From Symbiodinium kawagutii (lineage: Eukaryota > Sar > Dinophyceae > Suessiales > Symbiodiniaceae), in NCBI GenBank assembly GCA_009767595.1, contig VSDK01022045.1, forward strand, positions 42,358-106,357: 64,000 bases of DNA, read 5' to 3'. Every line of letters starts with the position of its first letter. Position 1 is the stretch's first letter. The notes under the pieces are model-generated. The model searched no databases. It had not been told where the DNA came from and saw only the letters and a program-made list of their open reading frames with translations. Below, piece by piece: positions 56,367 to 64,000 of this stretch. A program made the position numbers and the translations under genes.

Positions 56367-57469
56367 ATAGTTGGTATCTTAATCCCTGTAATCGCTCTTA
56401 AAACCAGAAGAATCCATAAAAATTCACCCTGGTGGTGATTCTTATGGTTATCTTAAGGGTGATTCTCATGTTCATCAACCATAAGAATCACCCTTAAATC
56501 CATACATCAACATGAGACTATGAACCAAGTTCGGGTGGTCCCGCAGCAACTCTGGGAAGCCGTGCGGAACGGCTGAGTGTCCTCAGTTGTAGCTGGTAGG
56601 TGCCTCGAGTGGTCCTCAGCCGGTAAGGTGCGGATGGTGAGGCGGCCATGTTTGTATCTGATCTACACATGTAAAGATGTTTAGTATCTTATCTTCACAT
56701 GTATGTTGGAAACTCTGCTTAAAAGGGCATCTTGCCACTGATATGATTACTGCAGCATTTGCGTACATCTGCGCGCATACAAGTATATACATCATGTATA
56801 TCAAGCATGAAATCATATCATTACGTCAGTCTATGAGAAAAATGCCAAGGTAAAGCCAACAATTAAATATCTTTGCATGTAATATATAGACGTCTACATG
56901 TACACCTACATATAATAAACTGTATATACAAATACTTACATCTTATCGACCTATCTTTGCTTCTATATTTCCGCAAAAAGAATCCTTCTGGTTGCCTGTT
57001 AGTTGATCCAAAAATATGAGTAAATCAACCAAGCATCTCAAAGTCTTTTGCAAAGACTAAAAGTGTCAATCAAAGCACCAACTAGCAGTTGTTTAATCAC
57101 AATTGTGGATTGTTATCCCTACTATTAATCACTGTAATCTCCTATGAAAGCATGTCTATCAAAGCACCGATTAGTCATTCCATCTCCCCCCGCCTTTTCT
57201 GCATGGATCTCACTTTGACCATTATCAATCATTGTTGTTGGTTGTAATCGTCTTTTCTCAACCTTTATTCATTCATTGTGCGTCTTGGCTTGCACATTGG
57301 TTGGAATTCTTCCTTCAGGTGGCTGAGTCTACCCAGCTGGCATGCCCTGCAATGCGGGGGTATGTTGACCAATAGAGACCTGTCCGATAACTGCGCACCA
57401 TTGTTAACCATGATTAATTTCTATCAACCACCTGTGGTAAGCGTGTACTATTAACCATTGTCAAGGGAG

Positions 57470-57655
57470 TCCTACCTGGAAAACCCTATCAAAACCGTAC
57501 AAATTCTTTCAAAACCCATGAGTTCAACCCCATAAAACCCCATCAAACCCTAATACAACCTCATAAAACCCATGAGTTCAACCCCAGAAAACCCTATCAA
57601 ACCTTATAAAACTTTATAAAAACCCATAAACCCTATAAAACCCCATGGGTTTCAT
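57470..57655. repeat. AAAACCCTATAAAACC tandem-like tract
   Basis: Includes a direct repeat AAAACCCATGAGTTCAACCC at about 57512 and 57565. C-rich left flank of the exon at 57676. Confidence 0.85.
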
Positions 57656-57675
57656 GCTTCTCCTTCATGATTCAC

Positions 57676-57765
57676 CATCATGAGCCCGGTTGACATCTCT
57701 GGGCCGCTGGACTTATCGATGGCTTCGCTGTCGAAAGTCTTGTAGGTGCCCGGCCCAGGCATCTC
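57676..57765 (-). CDS. Kinesin-like exon, degenerate switch II region
   Basis: GGCCAG|G acceptor, exactly 30 codons, GTGAAT donor, phase 0 to 0. It reads EMPGPGTYKTFDSEAIDKSS then GPEMSTGLMM. Its end joins the 53052 exon in frame to give STGLMMVRQRESRLINTS, which has the spacing of the kinesin stretch K-T-G-A-x-G-x-R-L-x-E-x-x-x-I-N-x-S. The preceding IDKSSGPE occupies the place of switch II (V-D-L-A-G-S-E) but keeps only part of it. On its own, PGPGTYK also looks like a sperm-tail PG-rich (SHIPPO) motif, an alternative reading. The phase chain favours the kinesin. Confidence 0.55.
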
Positions 57766-57789
57766 CTGGCCACGGTGTCACCAAGTTGG

Positions 57790-58500
57790 TCAGTGAGATG
57801 CCTATGATAAGTGGGTGATAAAGGCTACAAGAAGTAATGCCTATTATTAATGGTTGATAAAGGTGACCAACTTGATAATGATGGCTGAAAATGATGGTTG
57901 ATAATGATGGTTGATAATGGTCACTTATGGTTGGCCATTAACAGTTGGCTAACTCAAGAATTGATTGATAGCTTAATGGCTACCTATTAATCATCATGGT
58001 GATTAACGGGTGATAACGGCTAACTTGATTAACTATTCATGGGTGATAATGGTTCTCAACAATCCAATGGGTGATTAATCATAGGGTTGTGATTAATGGG
58101 TTATTAACCATCTAATGGGTGATAATGGCTACAACCTACTGATTGATGGTTAATGATGGTTGAAATGCCTTATGATAATGCGTGATTAAATGATAATGAT
58201 GGTTAATAATGTTTAATGCCTTATTAAATGGCTACAAGAAGCAATGGCTATGATTCGTGGTTGATGAAGGTTGACAATAAATTGGTCAATGCCACCATGT
58301 TGACATTAGTCGCCAAGGTTGCCTACAATGATGTCACCAAGTTGGTTAATGGCTATGATTAATGGTCGATAATGGTGGTTGATAATGGTCAGTAGTGGTT
58401 ACTAGTGGTGAATGGCTATTGAGAATCGGATTAATAATAATTAACAATCTTTCAGAATGGTCAATAATAGTAAATAAGGGTGAATAATGATCGACAGTGG
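57790..58500. repeat. GGTTGATAATGGTGATAATG low-complexity stretch
   Basis: Degenerate G-rich words on the plus strand, right flank of the 57.7 kb exon; no gene. Confidence 0.8.
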
Positions 58501-58536
58501 CTTTTTTCATCCCTTGATCTTGTAACTATGGCCATA

Positions 58537-58632
58537 GATATGGTGGTTTCTCAAAATAGGGTTACCCCCAAATCATCCAATATTAGTCATTTATAGCAAT
58601 AAACCAACCATTTTTGGGTCCCCTATTATGAG
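58537..58632. repeat. Palindromic element family A ending at a putative splice acceptor
   Basis: ATATGGTGGTTTCTCAAAAT at the left, full core, then CCCCTATTATGAG where the other copies continue GAAACCACCATAT. The terminal GAG is followed at once by coding-like sequence. Confidence 0.85.
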
Positions 58633-58711
58633 CTACAACTCGTCGCTGGACACGTGTCTCTGTCGACGCAGCGCCAAGCAATGGGCGCGCCACTACGGCT
58701 TTTTCGTGGTT
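58633..58711 (+). CDS. Candidate exon on plus strand (YNSSLDTCLCRRSAKQW)
   Basis: Directly after the AG at the end of a family A element the plus frame reads YNSSLDTCLCRRSAKQWARH then YGFFV, with a possible GTTAAA donor. YNSSLDTC...QW recalls the start of pentatricopeptide repeats (TYNSLISAC), which are abundant in dinoflagellates, but one repeat is not enough for a family call. It lies on the strand opposite to, and inside an intron of, the kinesin-like gene. The minus strand is open too. Confidence 0.36.
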
Positions 58712-58719
58712 AAAAAGGG

Positions 58720-59160
58720 TTTACATTACAATAGGGGTTGCTAATGATTCATAGTGGTTGCGAATGATTCATAGTGGTTGCTAATGATTAACATTGCTTG
58801 AAAATATTGTTGCTAATGACGGCCAATAGTGAAAATGATCAATTATACGGAATTATCACCAACAATGGTCGAGAATGGTTCATGGGAGATCCTGTTGTTC
58901 TGAAACTTCCCCCCTTATTCACCATACATAGGTGGTGGTTTTCAGGCACAAACAGAGAGGGTGAATATGGATCTCTCAGTACCAACCTTGATAGGATCAT
59001 TGCCCATGGCTACATCCTAGTTGTAATCCCGTTTCTGCACAACCAGGTACCTCTTTCAAATACTGGTCACTTTTGCCAGCAGAATTGACGGTAGTTCTTT
59101 ATATGCTTGCTCTGGAAATCATCGTTGTGCGGTTGCATCCATTGGGTATATCCACCATTT
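58720..59160. other. No supported gene; short tandem at 58730-58800
   Basis: GGTTGCTAATGATTCATAGT repeats about three times (58735-58800). The rest is unassigned. Confidence 0.6.
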
Positions 59161-59171
59161 CTTGTTACTAC

Positions 59172-59270
59172 CATTCGGTTAGGCCGCTCCTGGTAGCTCC
59201 AAACCTCTCCCCCTTAAAGGGCCATAGGCTAGCTCCTTAGCAGCCTCCCAACCACCAGCTAGGTTTTACC
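59172..59270. repeat. Family G interspersed repeat
   Basis: CCATTCGGTTAGGCCGCTCC, TGGTAGCTCCAAACC, CCCCCTTAAAGGGCCATAGG, ACCACCAGCTAGG. Confidence 0.65.
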
Positions 59271-59449
59271 CGCGGTAGAAGCAAGATGTGGTGCCACAAC
59301 TCGGTGCACCTTCTTGCTTCTGACATCCACCCACTTCTCCATAACCACCTGTGGCGGCCCCAATTCAGTGGCAGCACATGTGGGATAAAACAGCAGGCCC
59401 ATGGTTTGCGTTGGAGGCGCGAATGGTGATGTTGGTGGTGGTGGTGTCA

Positions 59450-59455
59450 TTGTTG

Positions 59456-59521
<66 letters not shown>

Positions 59522-59522
59522 T

Positions 59523-59553
<31 letters not shown>

Positions 59554-59628
59554 GATGATGATGTTGATGATGATGATGATGATGATGTTGATGATGATGA
59601 TGATGATGATGTTGATGATGATGATGAT

Positions 59629-59720
<92 letters not shown>

Positions 59721-59741
59721 TTGATGATGATGATGATGTTG

Positions 59742-59773
<32 letters not shown>

Positions 59774-59905
59774 GATGATGATCATGATGATGATGATGAT
59801 CATGATCATCATCATGATCATGATCATGATCATGATGATGACGATGATGATGACTGGTAGTGATGATGATCATGATGATGACGATGATGATGACTGGTAG
59901 TGATG
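59450..59905. repeat. GAT trinucleotide microsatellite, about 450 bp
   Basis: Mostly (GAT)n with interspersed GTT and GGT. The right end carries CATGATCATGATCATGAT and a duplicated block GATGATGACTGGTAGTGATG (59843 and 59885). Poly-Asp, poly-Met and poly-His readings are artefacts. Confidence 0.97.
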
Positions 59906-60079
59906 ACAAGCATCGTAACTATCATGAGCCTAGCCCAACGAAGTGTTTGCTGCTGATTATCCCCTACCCTTCACTACGCTTCGTCCTTGTTGTTAGCTAC
60001 CACTCTCTCCCACCATGATCGACCAACGGGGCCCGGGATGTAGCCATGAAAACTTGCCCCTCAAGGCCCACGGCCGCAC

Positions 60080-60142
60080 CTTGTCCAGGAAGTTGCTGGC
60101 CTTCTCCTTGGGCACCGAATACACGGCCTGACGGTCCGTCAC
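60080..60142 (-). CDS. Kinesin-like exon between switch I and switch II
   Basis: GTCCAG|G acceptor, exactly 21 codons, GTGCGG donor, phase 0 to 0. It reads VTDRQAVYSVPKEKASNFLD plus K, and joins the 57765 exon in frame. No kinesin signature of its own; placed by strand, phase and position between the switch I-like exon (61.9 kb) and the switch II-like exon (57.7 kb). Other minus frames are open but have a Gly/Gln-rich, less protein-like composition. Confidence 0.48.
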
Positions 60143-60239
60143 CTGGACACGGAGAGAAGACCGCCGCGCCGCTGGGAGATGGGGCAGTCAAGTCGACAAG
60201 GGTGACGACTCATGGTGAATGGTCAACCATAGTGATATG

Positions 60240-60395
60240 GTTAATATTGATAGGAATTGATGGTTAGCAATGATAGGAATTAACGGGTGGTCAATGATTG
60301 AATAATGGTCAATGGTCAATTCCTATCATTACTGATGATAACTATCAATTCCTATGGTTGAATGGTTGGCAATGATAGGAATTGATAGTTTTCAT
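60240..60395. repeat. TGATAGGAATTGATAG inverted and direct repeats
   Basis: AACTATCAATTCCTAT (60340-60355) and ATAGGAATTGATAGTT (60375-60390) form a perfect 16-bp stem. Further copies of TGATAGGAATTGATGG lie at 60248 and 60271, and the inverse GGTCAATTCCTATCATT at 60315. Confidence 0.9.
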
Positions 60396-60399
60396 AGTA

Positions 60400-61630
60400 A
60401 GGGTTCAGCTATGGAGACTTGTTCATGGCTGTTTAGTTCAGGGCTGGTTAGTTCAAGGCTGGGTTATAGGGGATAACAAGCAAATATAATAGGAAAGATG
60501 ATGGTCAATGCGGGTTAAGAATGGTTGATAGTGGACAATACTAGTCTTTATCAGGAAGAATGGTCAAACAAAAAACAACTATTGAAAATACTGGTCAATA
60601 GTGCTTAGCTATCATTGATCATCGTAGTAATTGTTTATCTTTGGTGACCTAATGGTTGGTTCCATGACTGGTCATAGGCATGACAACCAACCATCATAGG
60701 GAAGAAAGTGGTCAAAGATGCTGAATATCTAGAATTGCTGATAGTGATCACTAATGATTACATAATACATGGGCCATTATCATAAGCCAATTCAATCACT
60801 ATGTCTAATCATGAATATCAATGCTTAACCATTAATTATCAAAAGGTCAATGCATGGTCAATCAAGACAATTCTACTCTTGGTGGAAGTCAGCCTTCGTG
60901 TCTGACTTCAATATGTTCAACTACCCAACCTGTGGTTGAGAGATTTTGGAATTGTGAGAAGTAGTCCATTTGCAGCTCATCAAAAAATCACTCATCATGT
61001 CCGGAAATCGAACGTGATTGCATTCTTTTGGTCCAAGATCATCGGGGGGAGGCAATTGCTACAGCTCAGTCTATCAAAATACCATTCGTCGTTCGATCTG
61101 CAAACTTCAAATCACATGCTTGCTTCTCTTTGATAAGTGATCGTATGAAGTTGATGGTGATTGATCATTGACCATCATTATGAATCATCATCAAGCATTT
61201 TTAGCTAGTAATCAACCAGTGCTAAGCACTGTTTACCCCTTACAGTACTCCCTCCAAAACATGCGTTTATCTGCCAACCATCCCAAATACAGCTGGGAAA
61301 ATCAAGAATATCTAGAACCACCAACCACCTTGTTGCTTGTCCAAAATGGTTGTTGATTTTTGGCTCACAACCCATCTCATCATTTCTGATCAGCACCTGG
61401 TTGAGACACCAATGACCAATGGTAACTGCAAGCCTGTGGTCAAAACCAAGCACCGTGTGGCCATTCATCCCGTGCCTTGCTTGTGAGTTCTTCCATACAG
61501 AAGCCGTCCCATGTAGGAGCCATCCCCAACGAACAAAGGGGCAAATATCAATGGATCCAATTGGTACTGCAATTGATCATCTCGACTCTAGAGCTCATCT
61601 TTTTGTACCCCGAAGAAATCGACTAGATCA
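60400..61630. other. No supported gene
   Basis: GGTCAATAATGG words to 60900, then mixed sequence with short frames only. Confidence 0.5.
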
Positions 61631-61636
61631 ATACAA

Positions 61637-61720
61637 CATTTCTCGGGGGTATTAATTGTAGATTTCTCGGGGATATTAATACAACATTTCTACTGGACTA
61701 AGACAAAATTAGTAGAAATG
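61637..61720. repeat. Direct repeat plus hairpin, CATTTCTCGGGG/CATTTCTAC motifs
   Basis: CATTTCTCGGGGGTATTAAT (61637) repeats as GATTTCTCGGGGATATTAAT (61661). CATTTCTACT (61685-61694) pairs with AGTAGAAATG (61711-61720). Further TCTACTAG words follow to 61770. Confidence 0.88.
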
Positions 61721-61825
61721 TATTAATCTAGTAGAGACATATTCTACTAGTTTTTCTCGGAGAAATCTACTGTATCACTGCGAAATCCATCAATTCTGGA
61801 GATGAAAAAAACCTGTGACACTCAC

Positions 61826-61920
61826 AGCAGCTCCTTCAGTGGCGTCACCCCGCGGGGGAGCACCTGGTTGTAGTTGATGGTGTAATGACTGGGAGCCTGG
61901 CTGTTTCCGATTCCGTCGTC
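61826..61920 (-). CDS. Kinesin-like exon, degenerate switch I region
   Basis: ACCAG|G acceptor, open to a perfect GTGAGT donor after 95 nt (an internal CAG|GTGCTC donor would give phase 0). It reads DDGIGNSQAPSHYTINYNQV then LPRGVTPLKELL. NSQAPSHYTIN lies where kinesins have switch I (N-x-x-S-S-R-S-H-x-I-x-x-I): the Asn and the Ser-His are kept but the Arg and the first Ser are missing. This is the most upstream exon of the set on the minus strand; the P-loop exon would lie beyond the right edge. The exon itself looks real; the kinesin assignment rests on order and partial motif. Confidence 0.52.
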
Positions 61921-62117
61921 CTGGTGACCATGAAATCATGGATGGGTGAGTTGTTGATGTATAATGGGAAAATCTAAGATTTAGAAAATCTGTACAATAT
62001 TGAGATGGGAAAATCTGGAATCTAGAAAATCTATAGCATTGATGGTTGTTATAGTCATGGTTGATGGGAAACTCTGGAATCCTGGATGGTGCTCTCCCAA
62101 ACATGGGGGCGATAAGC

Positions 62118-62161
62118 CTAGGAAGTCATCCCCATGCTGCTTGCACAGGAAGTCATCCAGC
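62118..62161 (-). CDS. Candidate small exon (LDDFLCKQHGDDFL)
   Basis: CTTCAG|G acceptor and a GC donor (CTAG|GCTTAT) bracket 44 nt reading LDDFLCKQHGDDFL. No family; the phase does not chain to the 61920 exon. Confidence 0.25.
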
Positions 62162-62693
62162 CTGAAGCCGAGGGGTCTCAAATAACTAAGACGCCGCGGC
62201 TTCAGTGCTGGAAACCCAAAGTTTTCATAGCGACTAAATGGACTCCAGTTCTTTTCGTGGCCATGTCTTTTCGAGATTATCATCAAGTTATTACCTATTA
62301 TCCCTTCCTAGTTGGTACCTCCAGATTATCATTGTTAGCTATGAACCCTTATAGTTAGTGATACCTGATACCTCAAGTATTTGAAGCATGGCCAAATGCC
62401 TTCGGCAATCCTACACTGATGCTGTGATTCCCCTGATGGCAAACTCACATGATGTCCCGGGTGAGTGAAATACTCTCATTCAGCTGCTGGCACATTTAAA
62501 CACATTTGCATACACATGCAGATAGATATAGACATGTGCCGCCCATTTCGGCAAATGCCAATTGTGGATGTGTCAAAAGCAGTAGTTTCCCGTGACATCA
62601 TGTGAGTTTGCGTTTCAATAAAGCCACTCAGCAAAGAATTCAGCTACATGCATGGCAAGCAAGCGTCCCAATATGTATAATGTATACTTACAT

Positions 62694-62771
62694 CTATCCA
62701 TCCACCCATCCATCTATCCATCCATCCAGCCAGCCAGCCAGCCGAGCATCCATCCATCCATCCATCCATCC
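62694..62771. repeat. TCCA tetranucleotide microsatellite
   Basis: (ATCC)n with a (AGCC)n stretch inside; ends exactly at the inferred LTR start. Confidence 0.95.
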
Positions 62772-62959
62772 TGTTAAGGTATACTGTTCTACAATGTACA
62801 TGGCAGAGTTGTACAATACCACAGCGCACACACAAAGCCTCAACAATGGCTTTGGCTCAAGGCTCAAGGACAAAAAGAACAGAGTCTCAAGTGCGTGCAG
62901 GGACAATTGAGTGACAATCAGGGATACAAAGATCATACAAAGAACAGTTGAACTTTACA
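62772..62959 (+). mobile_element. Inferred 5' LTR of a Ty1/copia-type retrotransposon
   Basis: Begins TGTTAAG and ends CTTTACA, imperfect inverted termini of the TG...CA type, 188 bp, directly followed by a primer-binding-site-like sequence. The 3' LTR is outside the window, so the borders are inferred from termini and primer site. Contains a TTTGGCTCAAG motif at 62851-62861. Confidence 0.62.
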
Positions 62960-62977
62960 TGGTAGCGGAGCGAGGAA
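62960..62977 (+). promoter_or_regulatory. Primer binding site, initiator tRNA-Met-like
   Basis: TGGTAGCGGAGCGAGGAA immediately after the LTR terminal CA. The first eight bases TGGTAGCG equal the start of the Ty1 primer site (TGGTAGCGCC), complementary to the 3' end of initiator tRNA-Met (...CGCTACCA). Confidence 0.65.
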
Positions 62978-63113
62978 CCTGGTAACGTTAATACCAGGGG
63001 AGCTCAAAGCTACAGCACAACACTGCGCAACAATACAACACACCACTACAACAAGAGAGAGAGTGCCTTGACCCTACAACAGGAGAGCACTGCAGCAACA
63101 AGACAACAACACA

Positions 63114-64000
63114 ATGGCAGAAGATCCACCACAAGAAGTGGACCCAGCACAACAACTTGGAGCAGCAAGCAGATACAAGCTCAGACCACCGATCTACAAT
63201 GGCGACTACGGTCAATTCGAGGAATGGCAATTCAAATTCAATGCCTTCCTAGGACTACAAGACCCTGACTTCCCTCGACTCTTGGAAGCATCACAAGCAG
63301 CACAACAAGAGCTCACAGAAGCACAACTACGAGCAGCAACAACAACAATAGAGGAAGGAGAAAAACACATCAGGTTGAGCAATGACCTGAAGTACATTCT
63401 GGTGAGCGTCACAACTGGCCCAGCAGCAACAGTGGTCAGACAATTCCAACGAACAATCGGCTTTGAAATCTACAGACAACTCACACTACGATTTGCAATT
63501 CCCACTGGACCAAGGTCAATAGGATTCTTGACAAAGGTCCTCAAGCCAACACTTGATCCAAACAATTTCGAGGAGAGCTTCGCAGCATGGGAGTACGATG
63601 TCTCCCGCTACGAGCGAGACAACAATCAACAACTACCAGGAGCAGTCAAGACAGCAATTCTACTCAATGAGACAACAGGAGCACTACAACAACACCTACA
63701 GCTACAATCAGGCACCAACCCAACGTACGCACAAGTCAAGCAAACAATCATTGAGTACTATAGCACGACAACAAGCTTCGCAAGAGCAACAGCAGCAGCA
63801 CAAGCCTCATCAGCAGTTGGCACAAACTACGGTGGAGGACAAGCTGCAATGGACATAGACGCACTGAGGAAAGGAAAAGGAAAGTATAACAAAGGACACA
63901 ACAAAGGAAAGCACAAAGGATATGGCAAGGGCAAAGGATATGTTGACTACAACAAAGGATATGGCCATTACAACAAAGGCAAAGGAAAGTACAACAACAA
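63114..64000 (+). CDS. gag: Copia-type Gag-like polyprotein, N-terminal part
   Basis: Open from ATG at 63114 to the end of the window (295 codons, no stop). It is preceded by a stop-free A-rich leader after the primer site. The protein begins MAEDPPQEVDPAQQLGAASR. It has a hydrophobic, helical middle (residues about 25-230; motifs YNGDYGQFEEWQFKFNAFLG, SNDLKYILVSVT, NFEESFAAWEYDVSRYERDN, QVKQTIIEYYSTT) typical of copia/UBN2 Gag domains, and a Lys/Gly/Tyr-rich tail from residue about 255 (DIDALRKGKGKYNKGHNKGK). That tail is the basic RNA-binding region commonly seen in dinoflagellate copia Gag before the zinc knuckle. The knuckle, protease, integrase and reverse transcriptase would lie beyond the edge. 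Codons end mostly in A or C (CAA, GCA, ACA), unlike the GC-ending host exons. The frame is undamaged as far as seen, so the copy may be young. Confidence 0.85.
   Translation, partial: MAEDPPQEVDPAQQLGAASRYKLRPPIYNGDYGQFEEWQFKFNAFLGLQDPDFPRLLEASQAAQQELTEAQLRAATTTIEEGEKHIRLSNDLKYILVSVTTGPAATVVRQFQRTIGFEIYRQLTLRFAIPTGPRSIGFLTKVLKPTLDPNNFEESFAAWEYDVSRYERDNNQQLPGAVKTAILLNETTGALQQHLQLQSGTNPTYAQVKQTIIEYYSTTTSFARATAAAQASSAVGTNYGGGQAAMDIDALRKGKGKYNKGHNKGKHKGYGKGKGYVDYNKGYGHYNKGKGKYNN

Noticed and set aside
57470..57655. Telomere-like repeat (CCCTAAA)
   Set aside because: Words such as AAACCCTAATAC occur once; the tract is a degenerate AAAACCC/CCTATAAAA repeat without a fixed 7-bp unit.
57676..57765. 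Sperm-tail PG-rich (SHIPPO) repeat protein
   Set aside because: PGPGTYK fits this motif, but only one copy exists and the exon joins in phase to kinesin alpha4 exons; kept as an alternative.
59259..59909. Long open frames of poly-His, poly-Ser, poly-Asp and poly-Met
   Set aside because: Direct translations of the GAT trinucleotide tract in all frames; no non-repetitive coding sequence of that length.
63553..63858. 101-codon Gln-rich frame inside gag
   Set aside because: Shadow in another register of the gag frame that starts at 63114 and is open to the window end.

Overview
The window looks like nuclear DNA of a dinoflagellate with very long introns. A Prorocentrum-like genome would fit, but that is inference and the species is not determined. 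The evidence is as follows. (1) The right edge carries the 5' part of a Ty1/copia-type LTR retrotransposon whose Gag-like protein ends in the Gly-Lys-rich tail I associate with dinoflagellate copia elements. (2) Coding-looking sequence occurs only as isolated GC-rich islands of about 35-150 bp, 1.5-5 kb apart. (3) Islands that can be chained join in phase through AG|G acceptors and GT or GC donors, which is the dinoflagellate splice-site habit. (4) The rest is intron-like low-complexity sequence (CCATCAACC or GGTTGATGG, CAT/GAT tracts) filled with 90-130 bp palindromic repeat elements. No complete gene, rRNA, tRNA, CRISPR or prokaryotic operon was recognised.

Layout. 0-6.8 kb: CAT/CAG microsatellite, a dense GTAC-rich palindromic patch at 2.8-3.1 kb, and an old degenerate tandem duplication at 3.7-5.6 kb. 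6.8-10.2 kb: three minus-strand exons that join in phase to the C-terminal half of an aquaporin (helix 5, NPA box, helix 6, stop codon at 6845). 11-32 kb: scattered unassigned exon-like islands, mostly better on the minus strand, between palindromic repeats. 36-62 kb: minus-strand islands that include a divergent kinesin motor domain. Exons at 61.9, 60.1, 57.7, 53.0, 51.3 and 45.9 kb occur in kinesin order (switch I, switch II, helix alpha4, RDxKLT). A beta8-like exon at 40.7 kb and an armadillo-like exon at 36.5 kb may belong to the same gene. 62.8-64 kb: copia LTR, primer-binding site and gag on the plus strand, antisense to the kinesin and inserted in a TCCA tract.

Two features stand out. 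First, most exon islands sit where the flanking low-complexity sequence switches polarity: C-rich (CCATCA) on the left, G-rich (TGATGG) on the right. Each intron therefore starts G/T-rich and ends C/A-rich on its own strand, and its two ends could pair. Second, a palindromic element family (family A, about 20 copies, ends ATATGG(T/G)GTTTCTCAA) fills the introns and in several places lies directly against exon boundaries, like an introner or MITE. Most exon calls are read by eye and are hypotheses; confidences reflect this.
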